Origin: a virus
IMG/VR virus record: IMGVR_UViG_3300037104_000412
Coordinates: 1-22,639 of that record
DNA length: 22,639 bases
Strand: one strand, 5' to 3'
This document shows positions 6,502 to 13,406 of the stretch, one piece after another. Within the stretch, counting starts at the first letter, position 1; every line of letters begins with the position of its first letter. The notes under the pieces are model-generated. The model did not search any database. It was not told the DNA's origin and saw nothing but the letters and a program-made list of their open reading frames with translations. The position numbers and the translations under genes were made by a program.

Positions 6502-6606
6502 ATGAAAAAGTTTATAGAAATACTTAAATTCTTTTGGTTTCCAATTTTATGTGTGATATATTTTATTATATATGGAATATTGGCAAGCAAAGGAATAATT
6601 AAATAA
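6502..6606 (+). CDS. Small single-pass membrane protein, 34 aa
   Basis: MKKFIEILKFFWF leads into one hydrophobic segment (PILCVIYFIIYGILA) and a short tail SKGIIK. An in-frame ATG at 6403 would place the start upstream of the promoter core and is rejected. The gene is placed directly behind phage-type promoter copy 2. Function unknown; size and placement suit a small early or middle phage membrane peptide. Confidence 0.55.
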   Translation: MKKFIEILKFFWFPILCVIYFIIYGILASKGIIK

Positions 6607-6631
6607 CTTGAAATTTTAAAAGACAGAACAG

Positions 6632-6883
6632 ATGAAAAGAATAATTGATTTTATTTGTAGTTATAGTATGACAAATAATTTAGAAGTAAATGATTATCCA
6701 AAATTAATACCTTTATTGAGAGAAAAATTTGATATAAGAGATTATTGTGGACAAGAAGCAACTGAAGAATTAATTGATACAGTAATATTTTGGGAAAAAC
6801 ACCCCGAAATTTACGAATCATTGGAATCAATTCTTAATAAAAAATATTTTGTAAAACAATTTATTATAATTAATGAAAATTAA
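6632..6883 (+). CDS. Hypothetical protein, 83 aa
   Basis: Soluble, probably helical protein with a C-terminal hydrophobic strand (FVKQFIIIN). No motif recognised. It lies 25 bases behind the membrane-peptide gene with no promoter between, so it is likely in the same transcript. Its ATG is preceded by an A/G-rich stretch (AAAAGACAGAACAG) that is not a clear Shine-Dalgarno sequence. Confidence 0.6.
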   Translation: MKRIIDFICSYSMTNNLEVNDYPKLIPLLREKFDIRDYCGQEATEELIDTVIFWEKHPEIYESLESILNKKYFVKQFIIINEN

Positions 6884-6887
6884 TTAA

Positions 6888-6895
6888 TATCTTTG
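6888..6895 (+). promoter_or_regulatory. Bacteroidota-type -7 element (TATCTTTG)
   Basis: The same TATCTTTGTAC core as before the nuclease gene at 1139, again with the ATG four bases downstream of TTTG. No TTTG is found at the proper -33 distance, so activity is uncertain. If used, the transcript would be leaderless. Confidence 0.45.
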
Positions 6896-6899
6896 TACA

Positions 6900-7271
6900 A
6901 TGAAAAAAATAATAGATCATAAATATATTGGTGTGCCTAATATCTGTTTTTCTTTAACCGATAAAGATGATGACAGAGAAAAAGAATATTCTAAACAACG
7001 AATTGAATTTGGATTTGATGATTCAGAAACATGGAGTTTAAGGGATACAATTGCCAATTTCATTATTCCACGTTTAGAAAGATATGAAGAAATCTCAAAA
7101 GAATTTTTAATACGGGATGAAGAACTTATAAAAGATATTGAAAAGTTTTTAATTGCAATGAAATTAACAGCACGAGACGAAGGGTCATTAATACTTTCTG
7201 AAGAAGAAGAAAAGCAACTGACAGAAGGTTTAGATGCATTTCCAAAAATATTTCTTACTTTGTGGTGGTAA
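6900..7271 (+). CDS. Conserved phage protein of unknown function, 123 aa
   Basis: The central motif GFDDSETWSLRDTIANFIIPRLERYEEI (residues about 39-66) resembles a family of small phage proteins that I know as widespread but uncharacterised. It is followed by acidic helices and a C-terminus ending LTLWW. The conserved pattern is Asp-Asp-x-Glu-Thr-Trp-x-Leu, then Ile-x-Pro-Arg-Leu. No enzymatic motif. The gene follows a host-like -7 element and precedes phage-type promoter copy 3. Confidence 0.65.
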   Translation: MKKIIDHKYIGVPNICFSLTDKDDDREKEYSKQRIEFGFDDSETWSLRDTIANFIIPRLERYEEISKEFLIRDEELIKDIEKFLIAMKLTARDEGSLILSEEEEKQLTEGLDAFPKIFLTLWW

Positions 7272-7272
7272 A

Positions 7273-7303
7273 TTGTAACTAATTCAAAACATTATTCGTA
7301 TAA
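7273..7303 (+). promoter_or_regulatory. Phage-type promoter, TTGTAAC-N17-CGTATAA (copy 3)
   Basis: TTGTAAC at 7273-7279 and CGTATAA at 7297-7303. The ATG at 7311 follows after seven bases, the same arrangement as copy 2, so a leaderless message is possible. Confidence 0.75.
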
Positions 7304-7310
7304 TTGTATT

Positions 7311-7703
7311 ATGAAAAAGACATTAGTGATAGTACGTGGATTACCCGGTGCGGGTAAAAATTCTTTCGCAGAATTACTTGGAAGAGCTATTTGCTGTGCT
7401 GATGATTGGCATACACATAAAGGTAAATACAATTGGTTACCTCAAAACGTTGGTACTGCTCATGCGTGGTGTCAAAGAAAATGTTGGAGATTTATGCAAA
7501 AAGATATTTCTCCCATCATTATTGCTAATACAAACACAACTGAAAAAGATATTGAAATATATTTTGAATATGCAAAATTTTTTGGATATAAAATTTTCTC
7601 AGTTGTAATTGAAAACAGACATAATGGTGTAAACATTCATGATGTCCCTGTCGAAACTATTGAAAAAATGAAAAATCGTTTAATGAATAGTATTAAATTA
7701 TGA
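7311..7703 (+). CDS. P-loop nucleotide kinase-like ATP-binding protein, 130 aa
   Basis: MKKTLVIVRGLPGAGKNSFA holds a strand followed by a Walker A loop GLPGAGKNS (residues 10-18); the usual Thr/Ser after Lys is displaced by Asn. An Asp-Asp pair (CCADDW, about 28-33) sits where kinases have the substrate-binding acid. IIIANTNTT is a strand with a polar loop (Walker B region), and NRHNGVNIHDVPVETIEKMKNRL is a lid-like segment with the pattern of polynucleotide-kinase and N4BP2-type ATPases. The protein is short and single-domain. The substrate is unknown; 5' ends of nucleic acid are plausible. The TGA overlaps the next ATG (ATGA). Confidence 0.7.
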   Translation: MKKTLVIVRGLPGAGKNSFAELLGRAICCADDWHTHKGKYNWLPQNVGTAHAWCQRKCWRFMQKDISPIIIANTNTTEKDIEIYFEYAKFFGYKIFSVVIENRHNGVNIHDVPVETIEKMKNRLMNSIKL

Positions 7704-8188
7704 TAAAATTTATAGGAAAATATCCCTTCATTGAAATAATCCCAAAAATTGTGGATTATGTGAGTGTTATTGTAAACGAGAAACAGTTATCTGATGAAGA
7801 AAAAAGACAACTTAAAGAAGCCAAAGAAATACTTTCACTTCATCAAATACCTCTTAATAAAGTACGTTTTGTATTCGATGTGAAATTTACATATGATGTG
7901 ACTAATAATATTGTTAATCCAAGATATGTGAAATTAGTACCAAAGAAAAAAACAAAATATGATCAGAGTATTGCTATTGATGCTCCTACAGATTTAATGA
8001 CAATTCTTGTTGGTACATACCAAACAGATTATGATGATTTTAAAAATGTCAGAGAAATAATAAGAAAGAGCAAAAAGGGTGTTGTTATAACGTTAAATGA
8101 TTTAGGCACGGGTAAAATAGGACTTGATTATTGTATTTTAATGGCAAATCTTGATACAGCAATTGATTTTCACAATAATGTTATATAA
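7700..8188 (+). CDS. Hypothetical protein, 162 aa
   Basis: Coupled to the kinase gene by an ATGA overlap. The protein is soluble with mixed helices and strands; a charged helical region (EKQLSDEEKRQLKEAKEIL) lies near residues 27-45 and a beta-rich half follows. No family is recognised. The overlap suggests its product works with, or is made in proportion to, the kinase. Confidence 0.6.
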   Translation: MIKFIGKYPFIEIIPKIVDYVSVIVNEKQLSDEEKRQLKEAKEILSLHQIPLNKVRFVFDVKFTYDVTNNIVNPRYVKLVPKKKTKYDQSIAIDAPTDLMTILVGTYQTDYDDFKNVREIIRKSKKGVVITLNDLGTGKIGLDYCILMANLDTAIDFHNNVI

Positions 8189-8191
8189 ATT

Positions 8192-8611
8192 ATGATGTTC
8201 GAAATGCTACTTGGTCACTTGACGGGTGACTATCTCTTACAGAATCAGTGGATGGCACTTAATAAATCAACCAATACACGAACGGGTTGGCTTGCAGCAA
8301 TAATACACTGTTTATTATATACATTTGCAGTATGTTTATTCATGTGGAATTTTCATTTGATCTGGATAGTTCTTGTATTTTGTTCACATTTCTTTATTGA
8401 CAAATTTGGTTTTGGCGAAATTTACATGAAATATATTAAAGGAAATGGATTACGAGATTATATTGATGATGTTAATTCACATAAACATTTTCATAATACT
8501 GGTCAAGAAATAATTACTGGTGGCTTTAAAGCAGTTGTCTATACATTAACTGATAACACAATGCACCTTATTTTAATGTGGTTAGGTTATCAAATATTAT
8601 ATGTGTGGTAA
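8192..8611 (+). CDS. DUF3307-family membrane protein, 139 aa
   Basis: The N-terminus LLGHLTGDYLLQNQWMALNK matches the DUF3307 signature (G-H-x-x-G-D-x-x-L-Q-x-x-x-M-A). Hydrophobic segments at about residues 33-53, 54-72 and near the C-terminus indicate three or so membrane spans, and the polar His/Asp residues of the family (SHFFIDKF, VNSHKHFHN) are kept. Members occur in bacteria and phages; their role is not established. The start could be the first or second of two adjacent ATGs (8192 or 8195). Confidence 0.75.
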   Translation: MMFEMLLGHLTGDYLLQNQWMALNKSTNTRTGWLAAIIHCLLYTFAVCLFMWNFHLIWIVLVFCSHFFIDKFGFGEIYMKYIKGNGLRDYIDDVNSHKHFHNTGQEIITGGFKAVVYTLTDNTMHLILMWLGYQILYVW

Positions 8612-8647
8612 TAAAAAATGAAATTTTTTAAAAATAAATGGTATTTT

Positions 8648-8677
8648 TTGTAACCTTTTAAAATTAATTACGTATAA
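8648..8677 (+). promoter_or_regulatory. Phage-type promoter, TTGTAAC-N16-CGTATAA (copy 4)
   Basis: TTGTAAC at 8648-8654 and CGTATAA at 8671-8677, 42 bases before the ParB-like gene, leaving a conventional untranslated leader. It lies in a 108-base gap that holds no gene. Confidence 0.8.
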
Positions 8678-8719
8678 GCAGATATAAAAAATTTTATTAT
8701 TAACTTAAATTTAAGAATT

Positions 8720-9508
8720 ATGAGCACATTAAACACAGGAGTAGCAGTTTTTAAAACGAAAAATTATGACATGTTTAAAATCATCAAAGGTAACAGACCT
8801 CTTGATGCAGCAAATTTGGCAAGATTAATAAAATCTTTCAAAATTCAATATCTCTATACTGTCATAATATTGAATGAATTTTTTGAAATTATTGACGGAC
8901 AGCACAGAGTTGAAGCATGTAAGCAATTGGGATTTGAAGTAAATTATACGATTATCCCCGGGTTACGTCTGAAGGATTGCCAGCTTTATAATACTGTTGG
9001 TAAAATATGGACAAAAAAGACTTTTCATGAGTCTTATTGTATATTGGGTTCACCAGCATATTTGATGTTACAAGAATTTATGGTGAACTATCCTGAATTT
9101 ACCCTTAGTGTAGCTGAAGCAATTATAACAAATAATGTTGCTGGTAAGGATAATGCTAAAAGAGAAAAATTAGGAAATGGCAAAACAAAAGATAATGAAA
9201 GAATTCATTATTTTCGTGAAGGTACATTTCAAGTTACGGAAAAAGAAAGAGTTAAAGGTTACGAAACCGTTGCAAAAATACGAGAATTCAGACCGTATTT
9301 TCAATATTATAACAATGGAACTTTCGTAAGAACATTAATTGCATTATTCAAAAAAACAACTTATAATCATGACCGTATGATTACTAAATTGAAAAAACAG
9401 CCAACAGCCTTGGTTAAATGCCCAACAGCCACAACTTATCTTCAATTGCTTGATAAAATTTACAATTATCGAGCAACTGATAAAGTTAGTTTGCTGTATA
9501 GTAAATAA
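8720..9508 (+). CDS. ParB-like (ParB/sulfiredoxin superfamily) DNA-binding protein, 262 aa
   Basis: Residues 20-75 carry the ParB N-terminal fold signature: LDAANLARLIKSF, then TVIILNEFFEIIDGQHRVEA with DGQHR at 59-63 in place of the common D-G-x-H-R, then CKQLGF. The rest is helical with a Lys/Arg-rich middle (about 140-160) suited to DNA contact. Phages use such proteins as transcription regulators, partition proteins or nucleases. The gene is a one-gene unit with its own promoter (8648-8677) and terminator (9514-9546), so it is probably made at a distinct level or time. Which ParB-like function applies cannot be decided from the sequence. Confidence 0.75.
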   Translation: MSTLNTGVAVFKTKNYDMFKIIKGNRPLDAANLARLIKSFKIQYLYTVIILNEFFEIIDGQHRVEACKQLGFEVNYTIIPGLRLKDCQLYNTVGKIWTKKTFHESYCILGSPAYLMLQEFMVNYPEFTLSVAEAIITNNVAGKDNAKREKLGNGKTKDNERIHYFREGTFQVTEKERVKGYETVAKIREFRPYFQYYNNGTFVRTLIALFKKTTYNHDRMITKLKKQPTALVKCPTATTYLQLLDKIYNYRATDKVSLLYSK

Positions 9509-9513
9509 TATTT

Positions 9514-9546
9514 GAAGTGGAGAAAAAAATTTTCCACTTTTTTTTA
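9514..9546 (+). terminator. Rho-independent terminator after the ParB-like gene
   Basis: AAGTGGAGAAAA and TTTTCCACTT form a stem of about ten pairs with one mismatch around a three-base loop of A, followed by a run of T. It starts a few bases after the stop at 9508 and is the only unmistakable intrinsic terminator in the window. Confidence 0.85.
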
Positions 9547-9552
9547 TTTCTT

Positions 9553-9584
9553 TTTGGATATGTCAATATTTAGTAATACATTTG
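9553..9584 (+). promoter_or_regulatory. Bacteroidota-type promoter, TTTG-N20-TACATTTG
   Basis: TTTG at 9553-9556 (-33) and TACATTTG at 9577-9584 (-7, TAnnTTTG), 20 bases apart, match the Bacteroidota consensus in both halves. It stands directly behind the terminator. It decides the start of the next gene: a TTG at 9582 is inside the -7 element, so the ATG at 9603 must be the start if this promoter is used. Confidence 0.7.
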
Positions 9585-9602
9585 ACAAATAAAATTTATG
9601 AT

Positions 9603-9824
9603 ATGGAAAAAGCACCATTAGAACTCGTAAAAGTTTATTCACTAATCGAAGACAAAGACATTCGTACTAATCTTGGTAACTCACCAATTTTTAAAGGTGT
9701 ACGTTATCACGAAAGTGAATATAAAGAAGCATTGAAGAAACATGCTGAGATGTTCGAATATAATTTTAAATTCGAAGGACTAAAAGTAATCCAATTTTTA
9801 AACATGAAGAAAGTTATAAAATAA
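9603..9824 (+). CDS. Hypothetical protein, 73 aa
   Basis: Begins MEKAPLELVKVYSLIEDKD. The in-frame TTG at 9582 is rejected because it overlaps the promoter. The protein is soluble, charged and helical; no motif recognised. First gene behind a complete host-type promoter. Confidence 0.6.
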   Translation: MEKAPLELVKVYSLIEDKDIRTNLGNSPIFKGVRYHESEYKEALKKHAEMFEYNFKFEGLKVIQFLNMKKVIK

Positions 9825-9837
9825 AATCTTATCGTTT

Positions 9838-10041
9838 ATGGAATATTCTGATGGTGATATTAGAACATGGGCAAAACAGATCAGAGAAAATAAAATTCGT
9901 GATTTGAAAATTATTGTCGATTATAACGAAAGAGAAATAAAAAGTGATCTTAACGATGTAAGTTCAATATATTATATTCATACCAAACAGAGGATTATTG
10001 AACTGAGAAAAAAACTTGATTATCTTATTCTTTCGGTATAA
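9838..10041 (+). CDS. Hypothetical protein, 67 aa
   Basis: Highly charged, mostly helical protein (Lys, Arg, Glu, Asp and Ile), probably forming a helical hairpin or a coiled coil. It follows the previous gene by 13 bases and ends just before phage-type promoter copy 5. No function can be inferred. Confidence 0.6.
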   Translation: MEYSDGDIRTWAKQIRENKIRDLKIIVDYNEREIKSDLNDVSSIYYIHTKQRIIELRKKLDYLILSV

Positions 10042-10044
10042 TAA

Positions 10045-10075
10045 TTGTAACTTTTTTATTCTATTTTACGTATAA
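10045..10075 (+). promoter_or_regulatory. Phage-type promoter, TTGTAAC-N17-CGTATAA (copy 5)
   Basis: TTGTAAC at 10045-10051 and CGTATAA at 10069-10075, 17 bases before the ATG at 10093, directly behind a stop codon. Confidence 0.75.
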
Positions 10076-10092
10076 CATATTAAATATTTTAT

Positions 10093-10491
10093 ATGAAAAT
10101 GCCAAAATCAATAAAAGAATTACCGAAAGAAATGAGAGACGAAATGATGTATAAAGATAAAGTTAAGAAAAACTTTTTCAAAGACGAAAGTCAACGTAAT
10201 CTCTGGATTCGCCTGAATGCTGAACATATTCATTATGTTGCAAAAAAATTAAATAAAGTAGATTTTAAACAGAATTTAGAAATTGGTAAACTTGGTGAAC
10301 CATTTTCATGTATGCAAATTTCTGCAAATCAATTGGATTATGATGAACATATGTGTGATGCTCCAAGATTCAATTTTGAAGAACTTGTGCTTCCTCATGA
10401 TGAATTATTTAAACTTGAAAGAAAAAGAAATAATGAAAAACTCAGAAATATGTTTCATTTAATTGGTGATGTTGATGATGAAGATTTATAA
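10093..10491 (+). CDS. Hypothetical protein, 132 aa; paralogue of the product of 11570-11926
   Basis: The protein shares three blocks with the 118-aa product encoded 1.1 kb downstream: KKNFFK-x-E (29-36 here), LWIRLNAEH (43-51) and DAPRFNFEELVLPHDELFKL (89-108). It has an extra N-terminal helix (MKMPKSIKELPKEMRDEMMY) and an acidic C-terminus. Both copies follow a phage-type promoter. The family is not one I can name; the conserved Trp, His and acidic residues suggest a folded domain, not filler. Confidence 0.65.
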   Translation: MKMPKSIKELPKEMRDEMMYKDKVKKNFFKDESQRNLWIRLNAEHIHYVAKKLNKVDFKQNLEIGKLGEPFSCMQISANQLDYDEHMCDAPRFNFEELVLPHDELFKLERKRNNEKLRNMFHLIGDVDDEDL

Positions 10492-10493
10492 TT

Positions 10494-10970
10494 ATGAACG
10501 AAAAAATTCAATGGTTTAAGAAAGTTATGCTTGAAAGCATGATTGAAAATTATAAAAGAGACGGTCATTTATCACCAGTATTTATTACATTCACAACCGA
10601 AAAGATTTTAATTACTCCAATTCCACGTGACATGTTGAAACCTCAAAATAAACAAGCACTTGCAGCTACAATAAAAAATACATGCAAAAATCCGCTTATA
10701 CTGGCATCGGTTGTAATTCTTGAAGCATACGGTGCACAAGTTGAACCCGACAGTGAGGTAATTAATCAAATTATAAGGGGTGAGATTGATATGTCAGACA
10801 TTGAAGATAAACGGGATATTATTATTATGTTATTCAGTTCACCCGAAGAAGAAGAATTTCTTGCTTATTATGTGAACGATAAAACAAAAACTGTTGGCGA
10901 AAGATTTTGTGAAGATGGCACGCACTTCGAAGGTATGTTTTCACATTTATTTGCTTGGAATAAAAACTAA
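10494..10970 (+). CDS. Hypothetical protein, 158 aa
   Basis: Soluble protein starting two bases after the preceding stop, so probably in the same transcript. The N-terminal half has a strand-rich region (SPVFITFTTEKILITPIP), the middle is helical and contains NPLILASVVILEAYGAQVE, and the C-terminus is acidic then aromatic (EGMFSHLFAWNKN). No family recognised. About 70 bases without a gene follow; they contain a small palindrome (GTAATCATTAC) and nothing else evident. Confidence 0.6.
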   Translation: MNEKIQWFKKVMLESMIENYKRDGHLSPVFITFTTEKILITPIPRDMLKPQNKQALAATIKNTCKNPLILASVVILEAYGAQVEPDSEVINQIIRGEIDMSDIEDKRDIIIMLFSSPEEEEFLAYYVNDKTKTVGERFCEDGTHFEGMFSHLFAWNKN

Positions 10971-11042
10971 TCTCAAACTATTTATTAACGAACTAAAATA
11001 CTCAGGAATGTAATCATTACTTTATATAACACTCGACATGAA

Positions 11043-11240
11043 ATGAAGTTTACAAAAATACTTATATATGTTATATTGTTTATATTATATGGGTATTCTT
11101 GTTACATGACTTCAGCAGATTCAAAACGTCTTATTTGGGGTTATATATGCGCAATAGATTTCGGAATTTTATTCACTATGTCAGTTTCATATGTTATCAC
11201 ATATCAAAAAAAGAATAAAGATAACGAAAATAAACAATAA
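11043..11240 (+). CDS. Small two-span membrane protein, 65 aa
   Basis: Hydrophobic segments at about residues 5-21 (KILIYVILFILYGYSCYM) and 32-52 (WGYICAIDFGILFTMSVSYV) with a short polar loop and a Lys/Asn-rich tail. It uses the ATG at 11043; an ATG at 11038 gives only two codons. Function unknown; the membrane topology is clear from the sequence. Confidence 0.6.
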   Translation: MKFTKILIYVILFILYGYSCYMTSADSKRLIWGYICAIDFGILFTMSVSYVITYQKKNKDNENKQ

Positions 11241-11243
11241 AAT

Positions 11244-11274
11244 TTGTAACCTTTCCATAATGTTCTACGTATAA
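11244..11274 (+). promoter_or_regulatory. Phage-type promoter, TTGTAAC-N17-CGTATAA (copy 6)
   Basis: TTGTAAC at 11244-11250 and CGTATAA at 11268-11274, 27 bases before the ATG at 11302. Confidence 0.75.
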
Positions 11275-11301
11275 ACACAATGTTTAATTTAAATTATACT
11301 T

Positions 11302-11511
11302 ATGAAAACACTCGAATTTATTCTTAGTAGTTTTTGGCATTGGGCAGGATTTATGGCAATTTTAGTAATAATACTTTATTTTGGCTGTAATACCATTCTT
11401 CAGTTGGGAAATAGAATATTACGTCATTCAACCCTGAAGAAAATCGGCTATCCGCCAATTTATTGTGATGCTGATGGTGATGCCCGTGAACTTGAAGAAG
11501 AGATTGATTAA
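11302..11511 (+). CDS. Small membrane protein with conserved C-terminal motif, 69 aa
   Basis: One membrane span at about residues 13-33 (HWAGFMAILVIILYFGC), then a polar domain with the segment KKIGYPPIYCDADGD, a pattern I have seen in small phage proteins of unknown role, and an acidic end. The short C-terminal domain probably faces the cytoplasm. It lies between phage-type promoters 6 and 7, so it may be transcribed alone. Confidence 0.6.
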   Translation: MKTLEFILSSFWHWAGFMAILVIILYFGCNTILQLGNRILRHSTLKKIGYPPIYCDADGDARELEEEID

Positions 11512-11513
11512 AA

Positions 11514-11543
11514 ATGTAACTTTTTCACAAAAATATCATATAA
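11514..11543 (+). promoter_or_regulatory. Phage-type promoter variant, ATGTAAC-N16-CATATAA (copy 7)
   Basis: The same layout and spacing as the other copies but with ATGTAAC at 11514-11520 and CATATAA at 11537-11543, followed by T. It is the most divergent copy, and may be weaker or differently recognised. The next ATG is 26 bases on. Confidence 0.6.
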
Positions 11544-11569
11544 TGATAATAATGTAGAACATTTACTTT

Positions 11570-11926
11570 ATGAAAAAAAATTTTTTTAAGAACGAGAAAG
11601 AAAGAATGCTTTGGGTGCGCCTGAATGCCGAACACAATCAATACGTTCAAAGAATAGTAAATCATATAGATGTACCATTGGGCGAAATTAATGAGCAGCT
11701 TAGTCTCATGCAAAATTCATTGCTTCAATTAGAACATGATGAAATTCATCGTGATGCGCCAAGATTTAGTTTTGAAGAACTTGTATTACCGCATGATGAA
11801 TTATTAAAATTATCAGAAAAAAAGCATAAAGAAAGAATAGAAAAAATGTTATCCAATCCACATTCTATTGAGAATTTCAAGAAATTTTTTGGTGAAAGTG
11901 ACCCATATGATGATAGCATCACATAA
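11570..11926 (+). CDS. Hypothetical protein, 118 aa; paralogue of the product of 10093-10491
   Basis: Starts directly with the shared KKNFFK block, so it lacks the N-terminal helix of the 132-aa copy. LWVRLNAEH and DAPRFSFEELVLPHDELLKL follow. The C-terminus is unrelated in detail but also acidic. Conservation of the DAPRF and LPHDEL blocks between copies points to selection on these residues. Function unknown. Confidence 0.65.
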   Translation: MKKNFFKNEKERMLWVRLNAEHNQYVQRIVNHIDVPLGEINEQLSLMQNSLLQLEHDEIHRDAPRFSFEELVLPHDELLKLSEKKHKERIEKMLSNPHSIENFKKFFGESDPYDDSIT

Positions 11927-11938
11927 AAATGAATAATT

Positions 11939-12160
11939 ATGAAATACGATAAACGAAAAAATGTTCCATTTAGTCAAAAATTCCATTATCTTGCGTTGGC
12001 AATAGATTGTATGGATATTCACAGAAATACGAAGTTTAGGACTGATTTAATTGGTCTTGCCTGTCAATTTAGTTCTCAACCAAAACTTAAACGTGAAGAC
12101 TTTAAAGGTATGCTTGATATGAGTATACAGGATGTTTTAACTATATTAAATATCAAATAA
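11939..12160 (+). CDS. Hypothetical protein, 73 aa
   Basis: Helical, soluble protein with an ATG in the AATTATG context. Its TAA overlaps the next start (TAATG), indicating coupling with the paralogue pair that follows. No motif recognised. Confidence 0.6.
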   Translation: MKYDKRKNVPFSQKFHYLALAIDCMDIHRNTKFRTDLIGLACQFSSQPKLKREDFKGMLDMSIQDVLTILNIK

Positions 12161-12612
12161 TGAAAGACCAATGCATTGTATTGAAAACAGCCAAACTTGC
12201 CAAAGAAAAGGGATTTAATATTGGTTGTAATGGGTCTTATACTGAATTTCTTAAGACACACAAATCTGATAATCCTTCTTTTGCAATGAAGAAAGGTGAA
12301 ATTGAATTTGATAATAGTTTTTTCTTCATAAATAATAATTCATTGTGTGATAATTCAAATGAAAATTTTACTATGTATGCTGCACCAGCACAGAGTTTAC
12401 TTCAACGTTGGTTAAGAGAAGTGCATAATTTTCATATTGAAATTGTGTTGGGACATGATGAAAAAGAAACGTGGTATGATTTTTATGTTTATAAAATTGA
12501 ACTTGGTTATGATGATGATTTTTTAGCGGATTCATGTGATATGGATGGTAACGCTTCTTATGAAGAAACATTAGAGACTGGTTTACAGGAAGCACTTAAA
12601 CTTATGAAATAA
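12160..12612 (+). CDS. Hypothetical phage protein, 150 aa; first of a tandem pair
   Basis: Shares with the next gene an N-terminal TAKLAKEKGF, a central APAQSLLQRWLREVH (residues about 75-89) and a C-terminal Glu-Thr-Leu-x-x-x-Leu-x-x-Ala-Leu-Lys-Leu helix. I recognise the S-L-L-Q-R-W-L-R-E-V-H pattern from small phage proteins, often in Bacteroidota phages, but no function is known to me. The middle is acidic and aromatic. The TAA overlaps the ATG of its neighbour. Confidence 0.65.
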   Translation: MKDQCIVLKTAKLAKEKGFNIGCNGSYTEFLKTHKSDNPSFAMKKGEIEFDNSFFFINNNSLCDNSNENFTMYAAPAQSLLQRWLREVHNFHIEIVLGHDEKETWYDFYVYKIELGYDDDFLADSCDMDGNASYEETLETGLQEALKLMK

Positions 12613-13010
12613 TGGAAGAACAACTTGTATCATATGAAACGGCAAGACTTGCCAAAGAAAAGGGATTTAAAGAATCTATGAATAATTGTTATGACCCCGA
12701 ATGTTTTGAAGTTAATCATGTTTTTAAATATTGGGATGAATATTTTTGTTCAACTGAAAATAGAAGAAAGAGACTACTTAATGCACCTACACAGGCATTA
12801 CTTCAACGCTGGTTCAGAGAAGTTCATGGTATTGAAGTGTTTGTAAAACCATTTTATATTCCACAATTGAGTCGAGAAGGTTGTTTTAAATATTATGGCT
12901 TAGTTGTGTTGAAAGATTGTGTTAGCGATTGTAATGCACTTAGTGAATGTAAAGATAAATATGAGGATGCATTTGAAGATGCATTAAAATTAGCATTTAA
13001 ATCAATATAA
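12612..13010 (+). CDS. Hypothetical phage protein, 132 aa; second of a tandem pair
   Basis: Paralogue of the preceding gene: TARLAKEKGF at residues 10-19, APTQALLQRWFREVHGIEV in the middle and a C-terminal EDAFEDALKLAF helix. It is richer in cysteine (six or so, including a C-x-x-x-C pair near the end). The overlap with the upstream stop suggests that both are made together and may form a heterodimer, which is inference. Confidence 0.65.
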   Translation: MEEQLVSYETARLAKEKGFKESMNNCYDPECFEVNHVFKYWDEYFCSTENRRKRLLNAPTQALLQRWFREVHGIEVFVKPFYIPQLSREGCFKYYGLVVLKDCVSDCNALSECKDKYEDAFEDALKLAFKSI

Positions 13011-13012
13011 TA

Positions 13013-13399
13013 ATGGAAGACAGAATTACACAAATAAAAGCTGAAATTGCTAAACAAGAAAAATTATTTCATATTGCTGTTGGTTCGGCTATTAAGTATG
13101 ATACTTATGATGAATATGAAATAGCTATAGCACCTTTTCAAGCAAAACTTCGTGCCCTTGACAGGGAATTACGTATGATAATGCCATATGAATTTATTGA
13201 CAGCATTGATAAAGAAGATGATGTAATGACAATAAAAGAATTTATAAATGCGGTAAAATCTGGACTTTTTGTTGATACTGATGGTTATGGACGTTATGTC
13301 AAAAATTATAAAAAAACTAACATAACAATACTACCATCTGATATTAAATATCAGGCAATTAGGAGAGACTTTGATACAATAGTTTGGTTTAATAAATAA
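13013..13399 (+). CDS. Hypothetical protein, 128 aa
   Basis: N-terminal coiled-coil-like helix pair (MEDRITQIKAEIAKQEKLF and AKLRALDRELRMI), then a short alpha/beta domain with TIKEFINAVKSGLFVDTDGYG (residues 73-93) and a C-terminal strand ending TIVWFNK. The second half resembles a small substrate- or protein-binding domain found in phage proteins, but I cannot name it. Starts two bases after the previous stop. Confidence 0.6.
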   Translation: MEDRITQIKAEIAKQEKLFHIAVGSAIKYDTYDEYEIAIAPFQAKLRALDRELRMIMPYEFIDSIDKEDDVMTIKEFINAVKSGLFVDTDGYGRYVKNYKKTNITILPSDIKYQAIRRDFDTIVWFNK

Positions 13400-13406
13400 T
13401 ATTATT

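Noticed and set aside
8619-8654. 11-codon frame before the ParB-like gene ending in the promoter
   Set aside because: Too short, and its end lies in the TTGTAAC element; no sign of coding beyond chance.
9582-9602. TTG start at 9582 for the 73-aa gene
   Set aside because: The TTG is part of the TACATTTG promoter element and would not be in the transcript; the ATG at 9603 is a normal start.
10971-11042. Palindrome GTAATCATTAC as a terminator or operator
   Set aside because: The stem is five A+T-rich pairs with a one-base centre and no T run; no reason to assign a function.
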